Positions 7,728 through 15,774 of a stretch of 35,030 bases of DNA are shown here, one piece after another. This DNA is from an uncultured Dialister sp. (GTDB lineage: Bacteria; Bacillota; Negativicutes; Veillonellales; Dialisteraceae): positions 1 through 35,030 of the forward strand of contig OMVW01000039.1 in NCBI GenBank assembly GCA_900314595.1, given 5' to 3'. Below the pieces are notes generated by a model. That model ran no database searches. It had not been told where the DNA came from and saw only the letters and a list, made by a program, of their open reading frames with translations. Position 1 is the stretch's first letter. Each line of letters begins with the position of its first letter. The position numbers were made by a program, and so were the translations under genes.

Positions 7728-9122
7728 ATGGAAAACGAATCAGGTCTTCTCGAGAGGATTTTCCACCTCAAAGAGAACGGCACTACGGCGAAAACGGAAA
7801 TCATGGCCGGTATCACCACCTTTATGACCATGGCTTATATCCTGGCCGTCAACCCCAGTATTATGAGCATCACCGGTATGGATAAGGGTGCAGTCCTGAC
7901 AGCTACGGCTCTGGCCGGTTTCATCGGCACCATGTGCATGGCCATCATGGCCAACTACCCCTTTGCCCTGGCACCGGGCATGGGCCTCAATGCATTCTTT
8001 GCCTTTACCGTTGTAAAACAGATGGGTTACTCCTGGCAGATGGCCCTGGCTGCCGTCTTTGTGGAAGGTCTCATCTTCATCGTACTGTCCCTCACCAACG
8101 TCCGTGAAGCCATTTTCAATGCCATTCCGGTGAACCTGAAAAAAGCAGTATCCGCCGGCATCGGTCTCTTCATTGCCTTCATCGGTCTTGGTTCCGCATC
8201 CATCATCGTAGCCAATCCGGCCACAAAGATTTCCCTCTTCTCCTTCAAAGGAGCCCTGACGGCAGGCACCTTTGCCACCACCGGCACTCCTGTAGTTTTA
8301 GCCCTGATCGGTGTCATTTTCACAGCCATCCTGATGGTGAAGAAAGTGAAAGGCAATATCCTCTGGGGCATCCTTTTCACCTGGCTCCTCGGCATCCTCT
8401 GCGAACTCACCGGTCTTTACGTACCAAATCCGAAACTGGGCGCCTTCAGCACCCTGCCGAATCTTTCCGCCGGCATTGCTGCCTTTGCTCCCCAGAGCAT
8501 TTCTCCCCTTCTCTTCGAACTGGATTTCTCCCAGATTGCTACCTTCAATTTCGTAGTCGTCCTCCTGTCCTTCCTCTTCGTCGATATTTTTGATACCATC
8601 GGTACCCTGGTGGGCGTTTCTTCCAAAGCCAATATGCTGGATGAAAATAATAAACTCCCTCACATCAAAGGTGCCCTCATGGCCGATGCAGTCGCTACTT
8701 CCGTAGGCGCGCTGATCGGTGTATCCACCACCACCACTTACGTAGAAAGCGCATCCGGCGTATCCGAAGGCGGCCGTACCGGATTAACTGCCACCACAAC
8801 CGCCATTCTTTTCCTCCTTTCCATTTTCCTTTCCCCGATTTTCATGGCCATTCCCGCCTTTGCTACCGCTCCTGCCCTGATCACCGTAGGCTTCCTCATG
8901 TTCACCGCAGTCACCGGAATCGAATTCAATGACCTTACCGAAGCCATCCCCTGCTACTTTGCCATCATCGCCATGCCCTTTGCCTACTCCATCGCAGAAG
9001 GCATCTCCTTCGGCATCATCACCTACACCCTGATCAATATCCTCACAGGACACAAAGACAAAGTCAGCGTCCTCATGATGGTTCTCACAGTCGTCTTCAT
9101 ACTGAAGTACATACTCCTTTAA
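7728..9122 (+). CDS. NCS2-family adenine/guanine/hypoxanthine permease (AzgA/PbuG-like)
   Basis: This 464-aa membrane protein has the fold signature of the AzgA branch of NCS2 nucleobase transporters. Its N-terminus has TEIMAGITTFMTMAYILAVNP, followed by APGMGLNAFFAFTV near residues 83-96 and DIFDTIGTLVGVSSKANM near 285-302. About twelve to fourteen hydrophobic segments are visible. Members import purine bases with protons across the inner membrane. Length is typical. The ribosome site GAGAGGAAGGGTATT precedes the ATG. The gene is monocistronic, with its own 17-bp-spaced promoter and a strong terminator, so it is probably controlled at the promoter rather than by a riboswitch. Confidence 0.9.
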   Translation: MENESGLLERIFHLKENGTTAKTEIMAGITTFMTMAYILAVNPSIMSITGMDKGAVLTATALAGFIGTMCMAIMANYPFALAPGMGLNAFFAFTVVKQMGYSWQMALAAVFVEGLIFIVLSLTNVREAIFNAIPVNLKKAVSAGIGLFIAFIGLGSASIIVANPATKISLFSFKGALTAGTFATTGTPVVLALIGVIFTAILMVKKVKGNILWGILFTWLLGILCELTGLYVPNPKLGAFSTLPNLSAGIAAFAPQSISPLLFELDFSQIATFNFVVVLLSFLFVDIFDTIGTLVGVSSKANMLDENNKLPHIKGALMADAVATSVGALIGVSTTTTYVESASGVSEGGRTGLTATTTAILFLLSIFLSPIFMAIPAFATAPALITVGFLMFTAVTGIEFNDLTEAIPCYFAIIAMPFAYSIAEGISFGIITYTLINILTGHKDKVSVLMMVLTVVFILKYILL

Positions 9123-9135
9123 GAAATAAAACCCA

Positions 9136-9161
9136 AAAGAGGGCCCGTCAGGGTCCTCTTT
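9136..9161 (+). terminator. Terminator of the purine permease gene
   Basis: AAAGAGG and CCTCTTT with an inner CCC/GGG form a compact stem ending in T-rich sequence 13 bp after the stop codon. Confidence 0.8.
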
Positions 9162-9212
9162 TATTTGGGAAATATGGAAATAGAATCTCTTTTCCGTTCT
9201 TCCGTCTTATGT

Positions 9213-9260
9213 TATAATCTGACCGAAATAGTCAGGTAAAAGGCTTCCCTCTTCGGAGGG
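9213..9260 (+). promoter_or_regulatory. Promoter and occluded ribosome site of the micro-peptide gene
   Basis: A consensus TATAAT lies at 9213-9218 with a weak -35 region. The leader contains a CCCTC-TTCG-GAGGG hairpin at 9247-9260 whose 3' arm is part of the strong GGAGGGGGTGATC ribosome site. Folding would hide that site, a common device in type I toxin messages. Confidence 0.6.
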
Positions 9261-9269
9261 GGTGATCAT

Positions 9270-9341
9270 ATGAGTACTTACGAAGTGCTTACGCTGCTGA
9301 TACCATTCGGCATACTGATCGCCACAATGATGAAAAAGTAA
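9270..9341 (+). CDS. Putative holin-like toxin, 23 aa (Hol-Tox type)
   Basis: This micro-gene encodes a single hydrophobic helix: MSTYEVLTLL, then IPFGILIATMM, ending in two lysines. The MSxYExLxLxIxFGxL pattern is that of the 'putative holin-like toxin' family of Firmicutes, small membrane peptides often found as type I toxins under antisense RNA control. Expression signals are strong: a TATAAT box, a near-perfect ribosome site 6-8 nt from the ATG, and a hairpin that can hide this site. A candidate antisense RNA converges on its 3' end. It could instead be an unrelated small membrane peptide; the family call rests on the N-terminal motif. Confidence 0.7.
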   Translation: MSTYEVLTLLIPFGILIATMMKK

Positions 9342-9354
9342 TTTTTCTCCATTG

Positions 9355-9457
9355 AAAAAAGCCTTCCCGTAAGGCTGCGGAGGCTTTCTTCAACTTCTAC
9401 TATATTTGAGGGAGCCAATCCTCTTGCCTGGGGAATATTACCGGCTATCCCTTTCTA
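9355..9457 (-). ncRNA. Candidate antisense RNA converging on the holin-like toxin message
   Basis: On the minus strand a TACACT -10 box (9464-9469) with a poor -35 would start transcription near 9457. A good terminator, AGCCTT-ACGGG-AAGGCT plus six T residues, ends it at 9355, giving about 100 nt. The RNA would overlap the 3' untranslated end of the toxin message, an arrangement like txpA/RatA. The terminator is clear, the promoter is weak. Confidence 0.4.
9358..9387 (+). terminator. Possible terminator of the toxin message
   Basis: AAAGCCT...AGGCTTT pairs across the same palindromic region used by the antisense terminator, but only a short T run follows. Readthrough would meet the stronger hairpin at 9506. 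Confidence 0.45.
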
Positions 9458-9505
9458 TTTGATAGTGTACCACATTTATTCAAAAGTAACAGAAAAATTT
9501 CCATT

Positions 9506-9540
9506 GCACAGCTTCATCTTAAGCTGTGCTTTTCTTTTTA
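9506..9540 (+). terminator. Plus-strand terminator facing the carboxypeptidase gene
   Basis: GCACAGCTT...AAGCTGTGC forms a nine-pair stem followed by TTTTCTTTTTA. It can stop plus-strand transcripts from the toxin locus before they enter the convergent gene. Confidence 0.75.
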
Positions 9541-9579
9541 TTGCCCTGTCCGCCGGTCCCGACAGTATGCCGGCAATGG

Positions 9580-10389
9580 CTATTTTTTCAAAGCAAATCC
9601 ATAATCCAGCAATTGTGCCGCTTCTTTAAATCTTGTCTCCCCATCTCTGGAGTGCATGATGATAACGATCAGTTCTTTATTATCACGAACCGCCGAAGCG
9701 GCCAGGCACCCTGCGGCAGCCCGGGTATAGCCTGTCTTGATGCCGGTAGCTCCCTTATAGGAATAGAGCAGTTCGTTACTGTTCATGAAGGAGTAATTTT
9801 TCCGGGGATATTCATAGTGAACGGTCTTTGACCGGGTACCCACGATGCGGCGGAAAGTCCTGTTTTCCATGGCATAACGAGCCAGGCGCGCCATGTCCTC
9901 AGCCGTAGAGTAATGGTTTTCATCAGGCATCCCATTGGCATTAGTGAAGTGAGTACCTGTCATGCCGAGAGTTTTCGCTTTTTCATTCATCATATCCGTA
10001 AAAGCGGAGAGACTTCCGGAAATATTTTCCGCAATGGCTGTGGCGGCTCCGTTATCGGAGATGAGCATAAGCTGGTTCTGCAGATTATCCAGGGTGATCC
10101 ATTCCCCGCCGGAAAGCCAGGTAGATTCCACATCCGCCGCATTTCGGCTGACTTTGATGGTTTTATAGGGATTTGCCTTTTCAATGGAAAGGATACAGGT
10201 CATCATCTTCGTCATGGAAGCCGGATATTCCTTTTTACTGCCGTTTTTTTCATAAAGGATTTTACCGCTTGCTGCATCCATGATAACTGCCGAATCAGCT
10301 GTAATTTCCGGAGCTTTCGGTCCGGCTGCGAAAGCAGGCATAGCGGAAACGGTGATAAGGATGACCAGAGTGAGTGATTTGAATTTCAT
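9580..10389 (-). CDS. Serine D-Ala-D-Ala carboxypeptidase (PBP5-type, catalytic domain only)
   Basis: This 269-aa protein has a signal peptide of about 21 residues ending AFA. It has all three active-site motifs of peptidase family S11: SMTK (Ser58, Lys61), SDN (111-113) and KTG (near 219). It should trim the terminal D-alanine from peptidoglycan side chains in the periplasm. It ends right after the catalytic domain. The C-terminal beta domain and amphipathic membrane anchor found in DacA/DacF (usually 370-440 aa) are absent, so it may be soluble. The reading frame ends cleanly, which does not suggest a recent frameshift. AAGGAAATAAA precedes the ATG. A paired repeat element begins 24 bp upstream of the start codon. 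Confidence 0.85.
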   Translation of the reverse strand: MKFKSLTLVILITVSAMPAFAAGPKAPEITADSAVIMDAASGKILYEKNGSKKEYPASMTKMMTCILSIEKANPYKTIKVSRNAADVESTWLSGGEWITLDNLQNQLMLISDNGAATAIAENISGSLSAFTDMMNEKAKTLGMTGTHFTNANGMPDENHYSTAEDMARLARYAMENRTFRRIVGTRSKTVHYEYPRKNYSFMNSNELLYSYKGATGIKTGYTRAAAGCLAASAVRDNKELIVIIMHSRDGETRFKEAAQLLDYGFALKK

Positions 10390-10536
10390 TTTATTTCCTT
10401 GTTTTTATACGACGGATTGGGGATTGCGGGAAGGATATGGTTTCCTGCGGAAACCAATCTTTTTATATAGCGGCCTTCGGCCGCTTCATCAGGCGCACAC
10501 AATTCATATAGTGCGCCTTTTTAATTATCCTTACCG

Positions 10537-10926
10537 CTAAAATTCTCCATACTCTGTTTGATTTTTCTTTTTTAACGATGATATTAACGAATTAAGCATA
10601 CGTCTAATTCTACCACATAATTCGAGTGGTTTTTCTACCTGTTCTTTTGTAAAATATCCAAGCCTTACTCCAAGAAGTAATTGTGTGTGAATTTCAGAAT
10701 TGGAGCCTTTGGCAAAACTCAGAAAGCGTATATAATCTCCAGTAGCCGAACGGCTCTGCCCCTCCGCAATATTCGATGGAATAGAAACAGCAGCCCGTCT
10801 CATCTGGTCTCCCAATGCGAATTTTTCTTCAGATGGAAGCTTTCTGGTCAGTATATAGACCATCTCTGCCAAATCCATGGATAGATGCCATACGTCCAGA
10901 TCTTCATAAGTACGAACAGTTCCCAT
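10537..10926 (-). CDS. Four-helix-bundle protein (S23/IVP family), copy 1
   Basis: This 129-aa protein belongs to the four-helix-bundle family first known from ORFs in 23S rRNA intervening sequences; diversity-generating-retroelement accessory protein Avd has a related fold. Family marks are YEDLDVWHLSMDLAEMVY at the N-terminus, RRAAVSIPSNIAEGQSR near residues 43-59, and LSFAKGSNSEIHTQ near 69-82. Its biochemical role is unknown; basic surfaces in relatives suggest nucleic-acid binding. I chose the ATG at 10926, preceded by GAGGAGGAAATACA. It lies inside a paired repeat element, as does the second copy at 17158, which argues that it travels with the element. Confidence 0.85.
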   Translation of the reverse strand: MGTVRTYEDLDVWHLSMDLAEMVYILTRKLPSEEKFALGDQMRRAAVSIPSNIAEGQSRSATGDYIRFLSFAKGSNSEIHTQLLLGVRLGYFTKEQVEKPLELCGRIRRMLNSLISSLKKKNQTEYGEF

Positions 10927-10967
10927 TGTATTTCCTCCTCTGTACCACATCATAAATTATGATTTCA

Positions 10968-10995
10968 TTATACTCAAAGGCTCTGGTTAATTAAA
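10968..10995 (-). promoter_or_regulatory. Predicted promoter of four-helix-bundle gene copy 1
   Basis: A perfect TATAAT on the minus strand is preceded by a TTTAAT-like -35 box at 16 bp. It lies between the gene and the right end of the element, so the promoter would move with the gene. Confidence 0.5.
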
Positions 10996-11117
10996 GCTTT
11001 CTTTCACACACGATCAGAATCCACAAGCCTGTGCATAAGCCCCATATATACTTCGTTGCCGCATCAGCGGCAACACCTTCCCCCAATCCGCAATCCCCAA
11101 TCCCCAATCCGCCCATC

Positions 11118-11153
11118 AAAAAACTGCCCCGCACTACATGCAGGACAGTTTTT
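11118..11153 (-). terminator. Terminator of the Sel1-repeat gene
   Basis: On the minus strand an AAACTGTCC arm pairs with GGGCAGTTT (one G-U pair) and is followed by T residues. The hairpin begins about 16 bp after the stop codon. Confidence 0.6.
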
Positions 11154-11168
11154 ATTATTCAGCAAATC

Positions 11169-12230
11169 TCACGCCAGCTCGTAATCATAATCCTCTTTCA
11201 GTATCTGAATCGCCCCGGGATCCCCTTTCATAGCTGCCCTTATGAGGAGGTTCATGGCTGCTTTTTCGTCTTTTTCTCCACCTTCACCGGCGGCCAGTGC
11301 GCAGGCGTAGTGGGTCATGGCGAAGGGGATGCCTCCATCGGAGGCTTTTTTATAGAGCCTTACGGCTTCTTCGATGTTTTCATCCACCCCGATGCCTGCT
11401 TCGTAGCAGAGGCCCAGATGGGCGGCTGCCACGAGGGAGCCGTTGCCGACTGCCCTTTTGAAGGCTTCGAAGGATTTTACATCATGATCTTTGAGATTTG
11501 TCGCATGACTGTAGGCAATTCCCAGCCGGAGGAAGACTTCTTTATCTCCCAGGGCTTCTGCTTCTTCCGCCATGCTCCAGGCCTTGCCGGGATCCACTCT
11601 TCCGGCTTCGCCGGTGATGTATTCGCTGCAGGCCACTGCCAGGAATACGCGGAGCGTCGTATCTCCGTCAGGGTCTCCCGCTTCCCGGCCTTTCCGGATC
11701 CACATTTCTGCGGCGGTCAGATCCTTACGGGCACTTTCACCCTGGGCGTAGAACATGCCTGTCATGAGCATGGCACTGCTGTCTCCCCGCTCGGCAGCCA
11801 GGAGATAGTAGTTGAAAGCCCGGTCCGGATTGACCTTGCCCATGATTCCTTCATCATACATTTTTCCAAGGAGAGACGCTGCTTCCGCGCTTCCTTCATC
11901 GGAAGCGTTTTCCAGTGCCCTCCTGGCTTTTCTCGGATTCGGTCTTGCGCCGTTGATACCCCGGAGGTAGAGCTTTCCAAGCGAAAGACTGGCTTCGGGG
12001 ATTTCATATTCCACCCCGATTTTGTAGCAGTTCTCCGCTTTCTCCTCACTCTTCTCTACACCGTCGCCGGCTTCCCACTGCTGACCCAGTGAGTAGATTT
12101 CCAGCGCTGCTTCATAGGCACCCATATTGGCTGCTTTTTTGAAATAGGTGACTGCATTCTCCGGATCATCCATCCGGAGGCAGTCCTGTCCCATGGAGTA
12201 GTAATATTCCATCATTCTGTCAGATGCCAT
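11169..12230 (-). CDS. Sel1/TPR-like repeat protein
   Basis: This 353-aa protein consists of about eight Sel1-like helical repeats of roughly 36-40 residues. Examples are EAALEIYSLGQQWEAGDGV and AAHLGLCYEAGIGVDENIEE, the latter being the most canonical. No signal peptide or membrane segment is visible, so it is probably a cytoplasmic protein-binding scaffold. I chose the ATG at 12230 because AAAGGAGCAGGACTATT precedes it; a longer open frame upstream lacks a ribosome site and shows no family resemblance. It lies 81 bp after korB on the same strand without a clear terminator between, so it may be the third gene of that operon. Its partner is unknown. Confidence 0.8.
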   Translation of the reverse strand: MASDRMMEYYYSMGQDCLRMDDPENAVTYFKKAANMGAYEAALEIYSLGQQWEAGDGVEKSEEKAENCYKIGVEYEIPEASLSLGKLYLRGINGARPNPRKARRALENASDEGSAEAASLLGKMYDEGIMGKVNPDRAFNYYLLAAERGDSSAMLMTGMFYAQGESARKDLTAAEMWIRKGREAGDPDGDTTLRVFLAVACSEYITGEAGRVDPGKAWSMAEEAEALGDKEVFLRLGIAYSHATNLKDHDVKSFEAFKRAVGNGSLVAAAHLGLCYEAGIGVDENIEEAVRLYKKASDGGIPFAMTHYACALAAGEGGEKDEKAAMNLLIRAAMKGDPGAIQILKEDYDYELA

Positions 12231-12311
12231 AATAGTCCTGCTCCTTTTGGGCGGATTTCGCCCGAATGGCTTTGTGCTTCCGGTTTCCCTTCCCCGCAAG
12301 CGATCAAAGCA

Positions 12312-13181
12312 TTATCTGAATTCTTTGCACAGAGAGTCAAAGAGTTCTGCAGTCGGTTTCTGTACGTATTCCGTGAGGTTGATATCCTTGGACGGAACGA
12401 TTTCACCGAATGGAATTGCATCCTTTTCTTCATAGATGACGCCGGTTACAAGGCTGTCGGTCTCAGCGAGGAGGTGCATAGCCTGGGCCTTGCTGGACGG
12501 ATCATAGTCTTCACCGCGGACGTCAGAAATCTTCTTCAGATGTTCGTTGTACCACTGAACGGTATTGAAGTGGTTGAAAGTTACGCAGGGGGTGAAAATA
12601 TTCACATAAGAGAATCCTTTGTGTTCCACTGCCTTCTGGATGATATCCACCAGATTCTTTCCGTCGATAGCATACGCCTGGGCCACGAAAGTAGCGCCGG
12701 CTGCGATAGCCATGGAAGGAGCATCGAGCGGAGTCATGGGGTTTCCGTCCGGAGTGGTCTTCGTTACGAAACCCTTGGAGGAAGCCGGGGAAGTCTGGCC
12801 CTTGGTCAGGCCGTATACCTGGTTATCGAAAACGAGGTAAGTGATATCCATATTTCTCTTCATCGCATGCATGGCATGACCCAGGCCGATAGCATAGGAG
12901 TCACCATCGCCGGAGCAGACGATCATATGGGTATCTTTATTGGCACATTTGATACCCTGGGCAAAAGGCAGAGCTCTGCCGTGGGTGGTATGAGCGCCGT
13001 AGCAGTACTGATAGCCGCCGATACGGGAAGAACAGCCGATACCGGAAATCAGGGTGATGGATTCATTAGGCCAGCCCATCTTTGCGCAGACAGCGGAAAT
13101 AGCATTCTGGATACCATAGTCGCCGCAGCCGGGGCACCAGTTCGGAACAATCGTATTTTTATAATCTCTCGGTGAAGCCAT
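12312..13181 (-). CDS. korB: 2-oxoacid:ferredoxin oxidoreductase, beta subunit (KorB-like)
   Basis: This 289-aa subunit binds thiamine diphosphate and one [4Fe-4S] cluster. WCPGCG (Cys16, Cys19) and GIGCSSR (Cys50) supply cluster ligands, with a further Cys near residue 197 in FTPCVTFN. GDGDSYAIG near residues 90-98 followed by DNQVYGLTKGQ is the TPP/Mg motif. With the alpha subunit it oxidatively decarboxylates a 2-oxoacid and reduces ferredoxin. The two-subunit form with a GDGDSYAIG-type beta subunit is typical of 2-oxoglutarate enzymes, but 2-oxoacids such as pyruvate are not excluded. It starts 1 bp after the alpha stop codon with AAGGAGGTCTTCTGAA before the ATG, so the two are translationally coupled. 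Confidence 0.85.
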   Translation of the reverse strand: MASPRDYKNTIVPNWCPGCGDYGIQNAISAVCAKMGWPNESITLISGIGCSSRIGGYQYCYGAHTTHGRALPFAQGIKCANKDTHMIVCSGDGDSYAIGLGHAMHAMKRNMDITYLVFDNQVYGLTKGQTSPASSKGFVTKTTPDGNPMTPLDAPSMAIAAGATFVAQAYAIDGKNLVDIIQKAVEHKGFSYVNIFTPCVTFNHFNTVQWYNEHLKKISDVRGEDYDPSSKAQAMHLLAETDSLVTGVIYEEKDAIPFGEIVPSKDINLTEYVQKPTAELFDSLCKEFR

Positions 13182-13182
13182 T

Positions 13183-14931
13183 TCAGAAGACCTCCTTAGC
13201 TTTGTTCACGATAGTTGAGGTAGTAAACGGAGTGCCGTCGTACTGAAGGAGGGACAGCAGTTTGTCATGGCAGTCAAAGTGAATCGCAAAGAGTTCACGA
13301 AGCTGCGCGGTGAGATCTTCTTCTACAATGAGGACCTTCTTCGCCCCTTCGATGTAAGGACGGAGAGCTTCGGTCGGGAATGGAGAAAGCAGGCGGAGCT
13401 GGAGATGGTTGACTTTCTTTCCTTCTGCTTCCAGTTCTTCTCTGGCTTCTTCCAGTGCACCATTGGTGGAAGTCACGCCGATCATGAGGAGATCCGTATC
13501 GGTTTCTTCATGAGCCACAGTGAACGGCTGGATGGCGGAAGGAACACCGGCGAATTTTCTGTGACGTTTTTCCATTTCCATCACACGGTCGCCCTGGCCT
13601 TCAGCCGGTTTGCCGAATACATTGTGCTCCAGGCCCGTGGAGAGGAACATACCATTCTTCACACCCGGGATGGTTCTCGGGGAAATACCGTCTGCCACAT
13701 CTTCGAAACGGTGGAAATAAGCCTTCTTCTTCGTATCCAGTTCCGGCAGACCTTCGGTGACCAGCTTGCCGCGGTTGATACCGATCCGGTTCAGGTCGAA
13801 AGCCGGTACAGACTGTTTGCACATACCAAACTGCAGGTCGGAAAGAACGATGACCGGAGTCTGGAATTCTTCAGCCAGGTTGAAAGCTTCCTGGACGATA
13901 TAGTAGCAGTCTTCGATAGAAGAAGCTGCGAGGACGATCTTCTCAGCATCGCCATGGCCGGAACCGATGGCATAACGGATATCACTCTGTTCCACCTTCG
14001 TAGCCATACCGGTAGAAGGACCTGCACGCATCACATCGATGATGACTACCGGAATTTCTGCCATAGCTGCCATGGAAATGGATTCAGCCATCAGGGAAAG
14101 CCCGGGGCCGGAAGTAGCGGTGAATGCGCGGACACCGGCATAGCCTGCGCCCATAGCCATCATGCAGGAAGAAAGTTCATCTTCCGTCTGAACCACAGTC
14201 CCATGAATCTTATGAACCACCTTGATCATATATTCCATGATTTCAGAAGCCGGAGTGATGGGGTAAGAAGCCATGAAACGGGAACCTGCGGAAATGGCGC
14301 CCAGAGCAGCCGCTTCATTGCCCAGGAGGTACAGCTGATCCTTCTTCGGAGGAGTTGCCAGCTTGCCCAGTTCCACACCGTGCATGGCAGAAATGGCCGT
14401 ATCATAGCCATCCTTGAAAATCTGCTTATTCTTGGAAATAATTTCCTCGCCCTTCTTGGCAAAACGGTCAGCGATGAACCCATAGAAAGGAGCTTCCGGG
14501 AAACCCAAAACGCCCGCACTCATACCGAGAGCTGCGATATTCTTCATCTGCAGGCTGCCGTACTTCTTTGCCATTTCCGTAATCGGCAGAGCCAGCACCA
14601 TACGGCCCGTATGCGCCTCAAACTTCGGATGGAACGCATCATCAGCGATGATGACGCCCCCCTCCGGCACTTCCTTGCCGTGAAGATCGATGGTTTCCTG
14701 ATCCAGAGCCACCAGGCAGTCCACATGCTCGCCAATGGTAGCCACTTCCTTCGTCGCAATGCGCAAAGCAATGGTCGTATGACCACCCTTGATACGGGAT
14801 GCGAAAAGGCGCTGGCTGAAAAGGGAATACCCCTCCTGCGCCAGTACGCGGCCCAGAATTTCACCGCAGGACTCAACGCCCTGCCCCTGCTGGCCGCCCA
14901 TCTTCCAGATAAAATCACGTTTTGTTTCCAC
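13183..14931 (-). CDS. korA: 2-oxoacid:ferredoxin oxidoreductase, gamma-alpha fused subunit (KorA-like)
   Basis: This 582-aa protein fuses the gamma domain (residues 1 to about 180, starting with MGGQQGQGVESCGE) to the alpha pyrimidine-binding domain. The latter has ASYPITPASEIMEYM near 220-235, TEDELSSCMMAMGAGYAG and ATSGPGLSLMAE. A C-terminal domain around GVTSTNGALEEAREEL completes the usual architecture. I chose a GTG start at 14931 because a perfect AAGGAGG lies 8 nt before it; the ATG 66 bp upstream has no ribosome site. The enzyme delivers low-potential electrons to ferredoxin, supporting anaerobic carbon metabolism, and can run reductively in some anaerobes. Confidence 0.88.
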   Translation of the reverse strand: METKRDFIWKMGGQQGQGVESCGEILGRVLAQEGYSLFSQRLFASRIKGGHTTIALRIATKEVATIGEHVDCLVALDQETIDLHGKEVPEGGVIIADDAFHPKFEAHTGRMVLALPITEMAKKYGSLQMKNIAALGMSAGVLGFPEAPFYGFIADRFAKKGEEIISKNKQIFKDGYDTAISAMHGVELGKLATPPKKDQLYLLGNEAAALGAISAGSRFMASYPITPASEIMEYMIKVVHKIHGTVVQTEDELSSCMMAMGAGYAGVRAFTATSGPGLSLMAESISMAAMAEIPVVIIDVMRAGPSTGMATKVEQSDIRYAIGSGHGDAEKIVLAASSIEDCYYIVQEAFNLAEEFQTPVIVLSDLQFGMCKQSVPAFDLNRIGINRGKLVTEGLPELDTKKKAYFHRFEDVADGISPRTIPGVKNGMFLSTGLEHNVFGKPAEGQGDRVMEMEKRHRKFAGVPSAIQPFTVAHEETDTDLLMIGVTSTNGALEEAREELEAEGKKVNHLQLRLLSPFPTEALRPYIEGAKKVLIVEEDLTAQLRELFAIHFDCHDKLLSLLQYDGTPFTTSTIVNKAKEVF

Positions 14932-15012
14932 TTCATCTGCCTCCTTGCTGCGATGAAAAAGGGAATAAAATATATGTGGTGAATCATTAAAAGACACACT
15001 TACACATTGATT

Positions 15013-15021
15013 ATTATAACA
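15013..15021 (-). promoter_or_regulatory. Predicted extended -10 promoter of korAB
   Basis: On the minus strand TGTTATAAT forms an extended -10 element without a good -35 box. The predicted leader is about 75 nt and shows no clear riboswitch. Confidence 0.5.
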
Positions 15022-15101
15022 TAAGCAGGTTGCCCATAGTAATAATTATTTCTGATTGAGCTAGAAATATTACGCATGTGCGTTAGAGGAGTAAAGGAAA
15101 T

Positions 15102-15222
15102 AAAGGCTTTTAATCCAAAAGGAAACCATAAGATGAAAAGCCTTTGTTTCGGGATTGTCAGGGTTCATTTCGGGAATCTCGGGGATGTCGGGAAGGTGCG
15201 GCGCAAATTCATGGGCGCCGCA
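15102..15222 (-). repeat. Hairpin plus hairpin-iteron half-element (9-bp iterons)
   Basis: An AAAGGCTTTT...AAAAGCCTTT stem at 15102-15145 is followed by 9-bp iterons of TCGGGAATC type, GGGAAGGTG and a TGCGGCGC...GGCGCCGCA hairpin at 15197-15222. The same hairpin type is the left end of the elements at 19.7 and 27.4 kb. Its matching right half is not seen here. Confidence 0.7.
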
Positions 15223-15289
15223 AGTATAAATATTTAACTGGAAAATATGGTATCAACACATATAAGGCTAACTGCCAAACCATCAGCAT

Positions 15290-15560
15290 GCTATCTCTCT
15301 ATCGGAAAATGGGGCCTCCCCGAAGTGCGGGGAGATGGCCCAAAGGGCCGGAGGGGATGTCAGGCAGGCACATGTCGGAAATGACGGAAATGGTACAAGC
15401 GCAGGGTTCGCTGCAAGGCACATATGAGGCTAATTGATAAAAGATATTGGTGCCAAAAGACTCTATCGGAAAACACCAGTCCCTCCTCGAACAGGGATCC
15501 GCGAATGCGGCTGGGAGGACGAACCTGTCGGAATGCCGGCCTTCTCTCGTCATCAATCAT
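15290..15560. repeat. Degenerate GC-rich palindromic repeats, no gene
   Basis: Two related segments each begin with CTCTATCGGAAAA and contain CCTCC-rich palindromes such as CTCCCCGAAGTGCGGGGAG. They resemble the inner flank of the tandem units at 5.5-6.3 kb. Between 15222 and 15735 I see no convincing gene; open frames here lack ribosome sites. Confidence 0.5.
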
Positions 15561-15735
15561 AAAGCATGAAAAATCTGTCAGAGGCACAGGCAGAATGATT
15601 ACCGTCCTCCCGGAAGATGGACTCTGCTGTCAGGATTTCACATGCCCTGGACATTATGAAGAAATAGAAGCCATCCCACGCAGGAATCACATCACCACGC
15701 TCTCCTGAATTCATTCGTACAAATTCATAAATAGC

Positions 15736-15766
15736 AAAAACCACGGATGGCCGTCCGTGGTTTTTT
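15736..15766 (-). terminator. Bidirectional terminator of the HEPN/MNT operon
   Basis: CCACGGA-TGGCCG-TCCGTGG is flanked by A and T runs and lies 9 bp after the HEPN stop codon. Confidence 0.85.
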
Positions 15767-15774
15767 CGTGTCAG

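Larger units (their letters stand above)
10414..11114. mobile_element. Paired hairpin-iteron element carrying a four-helix-bundle gene (7-bp iterons)
   Basis: The left end has GGATTGG, GGATTGC and GGGAAGG in 7-bp steps, then a GGTTTCCTGCGGAAACC hairpin, a GCGGCCTTCGGCCGC hairpin (10470-10484) and an AGGCGCAC...GTGCGCCT hairpin. The right end has GTTGCCGCATCAGCGGCAAC (11055-11074), then CACCTTCCC and CCAATCC words in 7-bp steps. Both ends use the same word in inverted orientation. The enclosed gene is on the minus strand. No target-site duplication could be identified by eye. Confidence 0.6.

Noticed and set aside
10491..10522. Plus-strand terminator inside the element upstream of the carboxypeptidase
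   Set aside because: AGGCGCAC...GTGCGCCT plus T run looks like a terminator, but no plus-strand gene precedes it; it is more simply one of the element's hairpins.
11031..12092. Plus-strand frame of 353 codons opposite the Sel1 gene
   Set aside because: Antisense shadow that begins inside a repeat element; no ribosome site and no recognisable family.
13267..14982. Plus-strand frame of 571 codons opposite korA
   Set aside because: The korA frame has all family motifs and a perfect ribosome site; the opposite frame is His/Arg-rich noise.
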